Assembly (NCBI GenBank): GCA_017508485.1
Contig: JAFVYV010000017.1
Location: forward strand, 1-64,000
Direction: 5' to 3'
DNA from: Clostridia bacterium
GTDB taxonomy: Bacteria; Bacillota; Clostridia; Christensenellales; Borkfalkiaceae
Length of the DNA stretch: 64,000 bases
Below the pieces are notes generated by a model. That model saw nothing but the letters and a program-made list of their open reading frames with translations, searched no databases and was not told the origin of the DNA. This document shows, in pieces, positions 8,600 through 14,057 of this stretch. The first letter of the stretch is position 1. Each line of letters starts with the position of its first letter. The translations under genes and the position numbers were made by a program.

Positions 8600-9136
8600 A
8601 TGAACAAATATAGTGGAACTAAAACTGAAAAGAACTTAGAAGCCGCTTTTGCAGGGGAATCACAAGCAAGAAATAAATATACTTACTTTGCATCAGTTGC
8701 TAAAAAGGAAGGTTATGAACAAATTTCAGCATTATTCTTAAAAACTGCTGAAAACGAAAAGGAACACGCAAAACTTTGGCTAAAAGAATTACAAGGTATT
8801 GGCAATACTGCTGAAAATTTACTTCACGCAGCTGAAGGTGAAAATTACGAATGGACTGATATGTATGAAACTTTTGCTAAAGAAGCCGAAGAAGAAGGCT
8901 TTAAAGAATTAGCTGCTAAATTCCGTTTAGTTGCCGCTATTGAAAAGCACCACGAAGAAAGATACAGAGCACTTCTAAATAACGTAGAAACTGCTACTGT
9001 ATTTGAAAAGAGTGAAGTTAAGGTTTGGGAATGCAGAAACTGTGGACACATTATCGTTGGTAAAAAAGCACCTGACCTTTGCCCAACTTGTGCACACCCT
9101 AAAGCATATTTTGAAATTCATTTAGAAAATTATTAA
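8600..9136 (+). CDS. rbr: rubrerythrin
   Basis: A 178-residue peroxide-scavenging protein of anaerobes, with a four-helix di-iron domain and a C-terminal rubredoxin domain. Ligand motifs visible are ESQARNKY near residue 20, [10 protein letters not shown] near 52, EEGF and [11 protein letters not shown] near 113-123. Two CxxC rubredoxin pairs (CRNCG and CPTCAHP) bind the single iron. Its own strong promoter and AAGGAGA site indicate high expression. It is the last host gene before the integrated element. Confidence 0.95.
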   Translation: MNKYSGTKTEKNLEAAFAGESQARNKYTYFASVAKKEGYEQISALFLKTAENEKEHAKLWLKELQGIGNTAENLLHAAEGENYEWTDMYETFAKEAEEEGFKELAAKFRLVAAIEKHHEERYRALLNNVETATVFEKSEVKVWECRNCGHIIVGKKAPDLCPTCAHPKAYFEIHLENY

Positions 9137-9155
9137 AATTAAAAGTAAACCTAAA

Positions 9156-9182
9156 AACGCCTCTAAAAAGGGGCGTTTTTTT
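9156..9182 (+). terminator. rubrerythrin terminator
   Basis: AACGCC and GGGGCGTT around TCTAAAAA with a trailing T run. Confidence 0.85.
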
Positions 9183-9255
9183 ATGCAAAAATCTAACCCG
9201 TTAGTGGCTATCTTTTTTAAAGGCACAATATATGGAAAAACCTTTAAAAAACTTT

Positions 9256-9274
9256 ATAAAAAATGTAAAAAACC
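9256..9274. repeat. possible left attachment repeat
   Basis: ATAAAAAATGTAAAAAACC recurs in direct orientation at 22500-22519 with one extra A, flanking the whole element. It is AT-rich, so chance similarity is possible. Confidence 0.35.
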
Positions 9275-9315
9275 TGTAAATGTCAAGAGTAAATTACACA
9301 TTTAAATAAAAAATA

Positions 9316-10383
9316 TTAACAAATAGCTTGAAAATGAAAATTAAAAACGTTTTGAGGGGTATCATAACCTAAAATTCCACGTGGATAATTATTTAACCAC
9401 TCTTCAACTTCAGCAACGTCTTTAAGACTTACTGAAGTAAAATCAGTTCCTTTAGGGAACTTTCTACGAATTTCACGGTTCATACGTTCATTAGTTCCAC
9501 GTTCAGAAGAACAGTAAGGATGACAATAATAAATTGTCGTCCTTTTTTTATTACCATATCGAGAACGTTGCATAGAAAAATAATCAGAAAATTCAGCGCC
9601 GTTATCTACCGTTATAGACTTAAACAGTTTAGGAAAGATTTTTCCATAACGACGTTCCAAAGAATTAAGACACTTAACAACAGATAAAGACGTTTTATCT
9701 GGTATCTTAAAGATTATCTCACGTCTTGATAATCTTTCAGACAAACAAAGTAACGTTGCTTTCTTTTTTTGTGAACTTTCAATACAGTACATTTCCCAAT
9801 GGCCAAACTCTAAACGATTAGAAACTTCCACCGGTCTTTTATCAATACTAATACCACGCGGTAATTTTTTAATTACAAGTTTTTTATGAGTACGTTTTTC
9901 TTTATTAGCATAAGGAAGATGCTCCATAGACAAACGCAAGAAAACACCGTTTCTAATGTAGTTATATAAAGTCTGAACACAAATAGTTGTATTAAAAACC
10001 AAACCTTTCTTTTTAATTTCACCAAGAACTGCAAGTGGTGTTAAACCATCATCAACTATTCTTTTTTCAATATAATTAGCAAATTCAAAGTCTTTACCGA
10101 TTTTTAATTCAATACCGTGACCACGAACATTATTCTCATAAAGTTCTTGTCCTTTATTTGGACTATATGAAGTTATCCGTTTATATTTTTTGCCATACCA
10201 AAAATTATCACTAACTTTAGTATGCTCATACTCACCACGTTTAAGTTCATTATAAATTGTCTTAAACGAGCATCCAATTTCTTGAGCAATTCTTCTAGCT
10301 TTATATCCAACACGATATAAAGCTTCTATCTGAAGTCTATCGTTCCACGTTAAATGCTTAAAAGTCCTTTTTTTAGTTTCCAT
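9316..10383 (-). CDS. IS30-family transposase, probably catalytically inactive
   Basis: A 355-residue DDE transposase. The N-terminus has the IS30 helix-turn-helix (LQIEALYRVGYKARRIAQEI and FKTIYNELKRGEY). The core has GHWEMYCI near residue 195, ITVDNGAEF near 262, CHPYCSSERGTNERMN and the end EEWLNNYPRGILGYDTP. IS30 transposases normally read GHWE.D at the first site; here codon 199 (9787-9789, complement TAC) gives Tyr where Asp is expected, a one-base change from GAC. The second Asp and the Glu look intact. No matched inverted repeats hug this gene, so it may have served the larger element. Spiroplasma plectroviruses are known to carry IS30-type transposases. Confidence 0.85.
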   Translation of the reverse strand: METKKRTFKHLTWNDRLQIEALYRVGYKARRIAQEIGCSFKTIYNELKRGEYEHTKVSDNFWYGKKYKRITSYSPNKGQELYENNVRGHGIELKIGKDFEFANYIEKRIVDDGLTPLAVLGEIKKKGLVFNTTICVQTLYNYIRNGVFLRLSMEHLPYANKEKRTHKKLVIKKLPRGISIDKRPVEVSNRLEFGHWEMYCIESSQKKKATLLCLSERLSRREIIFKIPDKTSLSVVKCLNSLERRYGKIFPKLFKSITVDNGAEFSDYFSMQRSRYGNKKRTTIYYCHPYCSSERGTNERMNREIRRKFPKGTDFTSVSLKDVAEVEEWLNNYPRGILGYDTPQNVFNFHFQAIC

Positions 10384-10401
10384 TTTTTATACCCCTTGTG
10401 G

Positions 10402-10478
10402 TTTAATGTCCGAAAAGGGAAAGGATGAACGGCTATACCGCCTCGTTCTATCCTTTTCCTTTTTTCGGACATATTAAA
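10402..10478. promoter_or_regulatory. large imperfect hairpin, candidate phage intergenic signal
   Basis: ATGTCCGAAAA (10406-10416) pairs with TTTTCGGACAT (10462-10472), extended inward by GGAAAGGAT/ATCCTTTTCC and AACG/CGTT around a TATACC-centred loop. About 65 nt fold almost end to end. It lies upstream of the transposase. Filamentous phage genomes use such hairpins as packaging signal or complementary-strand origin; that role here is inference. Confidence 0.5.
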
Positions 10479-10524
10479 AACCAATTTAAAAATAAAAAAG
10501 AGCTGTAAACTCTTTTAACCCCTA

Positions 10525-10551
10525 CTTGACGAACTGCCTTTTATGTGCAGT
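10525..10551 (+). promoter_or_regulatory. left arm of inverted repeat flanking toxin gene
   Basis: CTTGACGAACTGCCTTTTAT and the following GTGCAG match, in inverted orientation, the antisense promoter at 10676-10705 (about 21 of 25 bases). In a toxin transcript starting upstream, the two arms could pair 5' to 3', as in other type I toxin messages. It could also be a degenerate sense promoter (TTGACG, poor -10). Confidence 0.45.
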
Positions 10552-10569
10552 TAAAAAAGAAAAAAAGGA

Positions 10570-10670
10570 GGTTGCGAACTATGTCGACATTTGAAACAAT
10601 ATACATAGTTTTAACAATAATTGAAATTGCAGTTTCAATTATTGCAATATTTCGCTAACCACCTTTTCAC
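10570..10670 (-). ncRNA. putative antitoxin antisense RNA
   Basis: The promoter is TTGACT (complement of 10699-10704) and TATACT (complement of 10676-10681) with a 17-bp spacer. Transcription would begin near 10670 and run leftward through the toxin gene and its ribosome binding site. The left end is not defined by a clear terminator, so 10570 is only a minimum guess. Confidence 0.5.
10581..10658 (+). CDS. small hydrophobic peptide, putative type I toxin
   Basis: A 25-residue peptide (MSTFETIYIVLTIIEIAVSI and then IAIFR) with a single membrane helix and a basic end. It has a very strong ribosome binding site (AAAGGAGG) at good spacing. It resembles short holin-like toxins of Bacillota type I toxin-antitoxin systems, which begin M.TFE. 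A near-consensus promoter on the opposite strand starts just beyond its stop codon and would make antisense RNA. An alternative is a phage tip protein of pVII/pIX size, but the antisense promoter favours a toxin. Its place in the element suggests a maintenance function. Confidence 0.6.
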   Translation: MSTFETIYIVLTIIEIAVSIIAIFR

Positions 10671-10753
10671 AAGGTAGTATAGCACATAAAGAGAAGTTAG
10701 TCAAGCCGTTGATTTTATCAATACCACTATTATAAAAAGCCACCCCTAACCAT

Positions 10754-10864
10754 AGGTATATACGTTGCGTATGTTTTTTCCCTTATCGTAGCCCGGTCCA
10801 AAAAGTTGAGAAAGGACTTTTTAGGACCTTATCGTTATTCCAAAAACATACTTACGTATATACG
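10754..10864. promoter_or_regulatory. nested hairpin region
   Basis: Outer arms GTATATACGT..GTATGTTTTT (from 10756) and AAAAACATAC..ACGTATATAC (to 10863) pair over 20 bp with a small internal mismatch. An inner stem pairs GGTCC-AAAAAGT (10795 on) with ACTTTTT-AGGACC. CCTTATCG is repeated directly in both internal loops (near 10781 and 10827). No gene is present. Candidate replication or packaging element. Confidence 0.45.
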
Positions 10865-10901
10865 TACGTATAAGTTTTAAAAAACTAACTTTAAAGAGAT
10901 A

Positions 10902-10930
10902 TTGACAAAACGTATAAAAAATGATACACT
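10902..10930 (+). promoter_or_regulatory. promoter of zinc-finger nuclease gene
   Basis: TTGACA (10902-10907) and TACACT (10925-10930), spacer 17 bp. The predicted start near 10937 coincides with the left arm of the 86-nt leader hairpin. Confidence 0.65.
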
Positions 10931-10935
10931 CTTTA

Positions 10936-11086
10936 TGTTCACGCAACTAAATAAATTTTCATATGTGTAATATCAAAAACGATATTTCTCTATTTTTACA
11001 TATGAAGATTTTGCGTGAACAACAAAATTAAACTTAAAAGAGAAATATTTAGTTTTATGCGTTCTCTTTTAGAGGACGCATTTTTT
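10936..11086 (+). promoter_or_regulatory. structured leader with attenuator
   Basis: The leader opens with a long hairpin: TGTTCACGCAA (10936-10946) pairs with TTGCGTGAACA (11011-11021), and inner TTCATATG/CATATGAA and ATATC/GATAT stems continue it. Then TGCGTTCTC and GAGGACGCA with a T run (11057-11086) make a terminator. TTAAAAGAGAA (11034-11044) can instead pair with TTCTCTTTTAG (11062-11072), breaking the terminator. This is a classic two-state attenuator layout; the ligand or factor is unknown. Confidence 0.55.
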
Positions 11087-11106
11087 ATTTCAAAGGGGTA
11101 ATTATT

Positions 11107-11793
11107 ATGGGAAAATGTCAAGTATGTGGAAAACCAACCAAATTAAACTTTCCTTTATGTAAGGAACATTATGAATTAAAAGAACAAGGAAAAATAGTTC
11201 AATGCGCCGACTGTGGTAAATGGAACGAAAAAGACGTTGTTTGTGATTGTAAAAAAGTAAAAGAAGAAAGTAAGCCCGAAAACGAACTTACTTGTATTAT
11301 TTGTGGCAAACCATCTAACGGACAACATTTTTGTTTTGATTGTTGGAAACAATTTAACAACAAAGTAGTATACATACAAGTAAAAAAATGTAAAGAGTTT
11401 ACAAAACTAGATGCAGAATATGAAAGTGAATTAACTTGTGATGATGGACATTTAGTAAAAAGTCCTTATGAAAAAATTATTGATAACTGGTTATATTCTG
11501 AAGGAATAAAACACGCATACGAAAAGAAAATAGACGTGGATGAAACACACGAACTGACTCCAGACTTTTTTATTCCAGAATATAATGGAATAAAAAATAT
11601 TTATGTCGAATTTTGGGGTTATGGAGAAGACAATATTAAATATCAAAGAATTAAAGAATACAAATTAAAAATTTATCCTGAATTAGTAAAAAGAGAAAAC
11701 ATCGCAGTTGTTTATCTTAACAAAAAAGAAGTTGATACCGACAAGTATAAGACAAAAATAAAATATGCTAAACAAGGGGATATAAAACAATAA
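11107..11793 (+). CDS. zinc-finger protein with PD-(D/E)XK nuclease-like domain
   Basis: A 228-residue protein. Residues 1-95 have several small zinc-finger motifs (CQVCGKP, CADCGKW, CDC, CIICGKP, CFDCW). Residues about 115-210 look like a PD-(D/E)XK fold: SPYEKIIDNWLYSEGI (helix with Glu), LTPDFFIPEY (the PD) and YVEFWGYGED (the E strand, with no obvious Lys), then the helix and VVYLN strand usual in this fold. It faces away from the phage operon and has its own promoter and attenuated leader. Cargo, defence or genome-processing nuclease are all possible. SD is AAAGGGG. Confidence 0.6.
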   Translation: MGKCQVCGKPTKLNFPLCKEHYELKEQGKIVQCADCGKWNEKDVVCDCKKVKEESKPENELTCIICGKPSNGQHFCFDCWKQFNNKVVYIQVKKCKEFTKLDAEYESELTCDDGHLVKSPYEKIIDNWLYSEGIKHAYEKKIDVDETHELTPDFFIPEYNGIKNIYVEFWGYGEDNIKYQRIKEYKLKIYPELVKRENIAVVYLNKKEVDTDKYKTKIKYAKQGDIKQ

Positions 11794-11820
11794 AAAAAAG
11801 AGCCATCTGGCTCTTTTTTA
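11792..11820. terminator. bidirectional terminator
   Basis: AGAGCC and GGCTCT around ATCT, with A run left and T run right, between converging genes. Confidence 0.85.
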
Positions 11821-12174
11821 TTACATACGTTTATTACATTTTACAATTTTAAAATCATAATATGAATGGTCTTGAGAATTAAACATATTTAAAGTACCAG
11901 CTTTTGCTTTTCGCAATACAGATTCTTTTTGATATTTCTCTCTTTTTATAGCTTTATTTAAGGCTGTTTGAGCAGATTTTTTTGTTTTATGATAAGAAGA
12001 ATAGATTTCAACATCTTTCATACGATGTTCAACCCTATTATCATTATTCATATAAACAGAATCTACAGATACTTTATACTTCATCAAAGGATGTTCTTTA
12101 TTATATTGATGTTTTCTACCAATTACATATGCTCGTTTTTCTGCAGATGTTTTAAATAAATTAAATTTTGCCAA
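11821..12174 (-). CDS. hypothetical basic protein of the element
   Basis: A 117-residue, strongly basic protein with no membrane segment and no motif I recognise. It is rich in Lys and Tyr, with KTKKSAQTALNKAIKREKYQKE in the middle likely helical. The start is TTG at 12174 with AAAGGA upstream; the next ATG would remove 32 residues. It is the last gene of the leftward phage operon. A DNA-binding or packaging role would fit its charge, but that is a guess. Confidence 0.5.
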   Translation of the reverse strand: MAKFNLFKTSAEKRAYVIGRKHQYNKEHPLMKYKVSVDSVYMNNDNRVEHRMKDVEIYSSYHKTKKSAQTALNKAIKREKYQKESVLRKAKAGTLNMFNSQDHSYYDFKIVKCNKRM

Positions 12175-12243
12175 AAAATAATTCCTTTTCCCTTAACGCT
12201 GGGAGCAACGTATTTTTAATTTTTAATTTTACTGCGCTAAAAT

Positions 12244-12335
12244 TTGTATCATATGATACAATTAACTTCCGGCAACTATTTTTGTATAGCGCCATACAAA
12301 TTTTCCTGCAGTAATTTTTGTATGACGTCATACAA
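12244..12335. repeat. three spaced TTGTAT-N6-ATACAA palindromes
   Basis: Perfect 18-bp inverted repeats at 12244-12261 (centre CATATG), 12282-12299 (centre AGCGCC) and 12318-12335 (centre GACGTC), spaced 38 and 36 bp. The arms are identical and the centres differ. They overlap the end of the preceding gene. They look like operators or iterons for an unknown dimeric protein. Confidence 0.65.
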
Positions 12336-12542
12336 TTCTTTAAGAGTAGATATACTCTCACGATAATAAATGTTTTGAGTATCATAGAAAAAACATTTAA
12401 TATCATATCGATGATTATGATATTTGCTTATATAAATAACGCAGATATCTTCAACAAGAATTTTTTTAAAATTAGAAATGCGAAAAGTTAAATAATAAAC
12501 ATGAGTAATATTTTTTTTATCTTTTATGTAAATAGACTTCAT
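12276..12542 (-). CDS. hypothetical protein of the element
   Basis: An 88-residue protein beginning MKSIYIKDKKNITHVYYL, with AGGAG six bases upstream of ATG 12542; a longer reading from 12569 has no site. It is rich in Ile, Tyr and Lys and has no motif I recognise. Its final residues (KLLQENLYGAIQK) are coded by the TTGTAT palindromes, so the C-terminus may be an accident of the repeat. Its function is unknown. Confidence 0.45.
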   Translation of the reverse strand: MKSIYIKDKKNITHVYYLTFRISNFKKILVEDICVIYISKYHNHRYDIKCFFYDTQNIYYRESISTLKELYDVIQKLLQENLYGAIQK

Positions 12543-12575
12543 AATTATTCTCCTAAAAAAATTTTTCATAAAACG

Positions 12576-12604
12576 TTGACTTTTTTATGAAAGTTGCATA
12601 TAAT
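12576..12604 (+). promoter_or_regulatory. promoter of small RNA 1
   Basis: TTGACT (12576-12581) and TATAAT (12599-12604), spacer 17 bp, pointing right against the flanking leftward genes. Confidence 0.6.
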
Positions 12605-12610
12605 AATACT

Positions 12611-12676
12611 AACGAAAGTAAATATTATTTCTTTTTCCCACAAGGTATATTGTTACTTGTGGGAATTCTTTTTATT
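12611..12676 (+). ncRNA. candidate small RNA 1 of the element
   Basis: About 65 nt lie between the promoter at 12576 and an intrinsic terminator (CCCACAAG 12637-12644, CTTGTGGG 12656-12663, then AATTCTTTTTATT). No reading frame of note. It is antisense to the 3' end of the gene at 12653-13030, whose stop codon sits in the terminator loop. Confidence 0.5.
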
Positions 12677-13030
12677 ATAATCTCTTTTTGCAAAAGATTT
12701 AAGAAAAGCAGACTGCTTTTTAGGTAAATGATTTTTACCAAATGGAAATACGTGTTTCTTATCTTTCACGTCAATCTTATCACCATTAATATTTTTAGAG
12801 TAATAGTAATTTTGTACACCAGTAGGAACGTCAAATTCCTTAAACTTAGTTACGGCTATATTTCCTTTAGACACTTGTCTAAAACGCTTATCATCTTTTA
12901 CGTATAAATGAGTAGTAGCAATTGCTTTATACTCTTTATTTGTTCTATCATAATATACTGCATACGTATGAATGCCTTCAGGCTCTTTACTATTAAACAA
13001 ATATTTATTTTTTATTTTATAAAGTTTCAT
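12653..13030 (-). CDS. hypothetical protein, paralogue of the 13589-14053 product
   Basis: A 125-residue basic protein with no membrane segment. Its middle (HTYAVYYDRTN, then ATTHLYV, PTGVQNYYYSKNINGDKIDVKD) matches the protein at 13589-14053 (HTYIVYYDNNN, ETTHYV, PTTVNRSYYTKDIDGKSFNLKD), so the two are paralogues. ATG 13030 is chosen because GATAAGGAG precedes it; the same GATAAGGAGTAAATTTATG junction precedes the paralogue. I do not recognise the family. Its last codons overlap the small RNA 1 terminator. Confidence 0.55.
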   Translation of the reverse strand: MKLYKIKNKYLFNSKEPEGIHTYAVYYDRTNKEYKAIATTHLYVKDDKRFRQVSKGNIAVTKFKEFDVPTGVQNYYYSKNINGDKIDVKDKKHVFPFGKNHLPKKQSAFLKSFAKRDYNKKNSHK

Positions 13031-13034
13031 AAAT

Positions 13035-13406
13035 TTACTCCTTATCAAAATTAACGTTAAAATCGTTAACTGCAATATCTTTAACAATTTGCAGTACGTC
13101 TTTTTTTGTAAAACTGTCATCATCCTTATCATAGGCAAAATAACTTTCAAGTTTAAATATAAAATCTTTGATTATTTCTTTATTTTTACAAGATATTTCA
13201 TACATTTCGTCATTTAAATTTATTAAGTAGTTTCTTGTTGTTTCAATAATATTAGCACAGTCAAGATAATGTTTTTTTATAATTTTTAGAAGATTTTCTT
13301 TTTCTAAATTATTTAAATTCTCTAATATATGGCTTGATACATATCTTAGTGTGCTTTCTTTTTTTTGACTTTCTAATAATATTTTTTCAAATACTTTTTT
13401 TTCCAT
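13035..13406 (-). CDS. hypothetical helical protein of the element
   Basis: A 123-residue, acidic-to-neutral protein predicted mostly helical from its Leu/Ile/Glu/Lys pattern (for example NLEKENLLKIIKKHYLDCANII). No motif recognised. AAAGGAGAAAAACT precedes the ATG. It ends in DKE-stop with the ribosome binding site of the next gene inside the stop region, so the two are translationally coupled. Confidence 0.5.
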   Translation of the reverse strand: MEKKVFEKILLESQKKESTLRYVSSHILENLNNLEKENLLKIIKKHYLDCANIIETTRNYLINLNDEMYEISCKNKEIIKDFIFKLESYFAYDKDDDSFTKKDVLQIVKDIAVNDFNVNFDKE

Positions 13407-13456
13407 AGTTTTTCTCCTTTTTTATAATAGTTTTTTAATATTTTTTTCTAAAATAG

Positions 13457-13485
13457 TTGATTTTTACATAATTTTAGATTATACT
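13457..13485 (+). promoter_or_regulatory. promoter of small RNA 2
   Basis: TTGATT (13457-13462) and TATACT (13480-13485), spacer 17 bp, rightward. Confidence 0.55.
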
Positions 13486-13491
13486 AATTAA

Positions 13492-13590
13492 TGCCAATTG
13501 AAAATATTCTTGGTGTCATGCTAAATAGCTGGCGAAGACAGTAAAGAAAATTTTTTTCTTGCCCCTCACAAATTGTGGGGGATTTTTTTT
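13492..13590 (+). ncRNA. candidate small RNA 2 of the element
   Basis: About 98 nt end at a strong terminator (CCCCTCACAA / TTGTGGGGG plus eight T). Upstream hairpins are visible: CCAA/TTGG, TGTC/GACA with an inner GCT/AGC, and AAGAAAA/TTTTCTT. No reading frame of note. It runs opposite to the phage operon and abuts the stop codon of the gene at 13589-14053. Layout matches small RNA 1. Confidence 0.5.
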
Positions 13591-14053
13591 ATCTACGTTT
13601 ATTATCAGCAAAAAAATATATATTTTCAACATCACAAGTTCTAACACGAGAATTTTTCAATTTAAAGTCTTTCAAATTGAATGATTTACCATCAATGTCT
13701 TTAGTATAATAACTTCTATTTACAGTTGTAGGAAAATGTTCTCCAGACAATTGAAATACTCGTGCTTCTTTCGCTTTAATTTTTTTACTTACCTTAGGGT
13801 CAACATAATGAGTTGTTTCAACAACTTTATCTACAAAATTATTATTATCATAATAAACTATATAAGTGTGTCGTTTTTTATCATCTTTCTTATAAATTTT
13901 ATTTCCAAGTATCTCAAAAACTCCACAACTTAAACTAAAAGGTTTTTTAGAAGATTGTTTAATTGAAGAAAGATTATCATGTTTAGAGACAGACTTTCTT
14001 ACAACAGTCTTTTTATTTTTCGTAAAAGAATTTCTTTGTTTATAATTAGACAT
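13589..14053 (-). CDS. hypothetical protein, paralogue of the 12653-13030 product
   Basis: A 154-residue basic protein. The first 45 residues are a Ser/Lys-rich, probably disordered tail absent from the paralogue; the rest shares HTY.VYYD..N, TTH, PT.V...YY.K.I.G and KD.K. ATG 14053 has AAGGAG seven bases upstream, inside the end of the Zot-like gene, so translation is coupled to it. Position directly after the ATPase suggests an assembly or DNA-packaging accessory, but no family is recognised. Confidence 0.55.
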   Translation of the reverse strand: MSNYKQRNSFTKNKKTVVRKSVSKHDNLSSIKQSSKKPFSLSCGVFEILGNKIYKKDDKKRHTYIVYYDNNNFVDKVVETTHYVDPKVSKKIKAKEARVFQLSGEHFPTTVNRSYYTKDIDGKSFNLKDFKLKNSRVRTCDVENIYFFADNKRR

Positions 14054-14057
14054 AAAT

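Noticed and set aside
9316-10383. independent IS30 insertion sequence
   Set aside because: I found no matching inverted repeats or target duplication directly flanking the transposase, so I treat it as part of the larger element, without excluding a degraded IS.
10581-10658. filamentous phage tip protein (pVII/pIX type)
   Set aside because: Size fits, but it is on the opposite strand from the structural operon and has an antisense promoter typical of type I toxins.
12161-12406. 81-residue open frame with YKN.CRK repeats
   Set aside because: The repeats come from translating the TTGTAT palindromes; no ribosome binding site and it overlaps a better supported gene.
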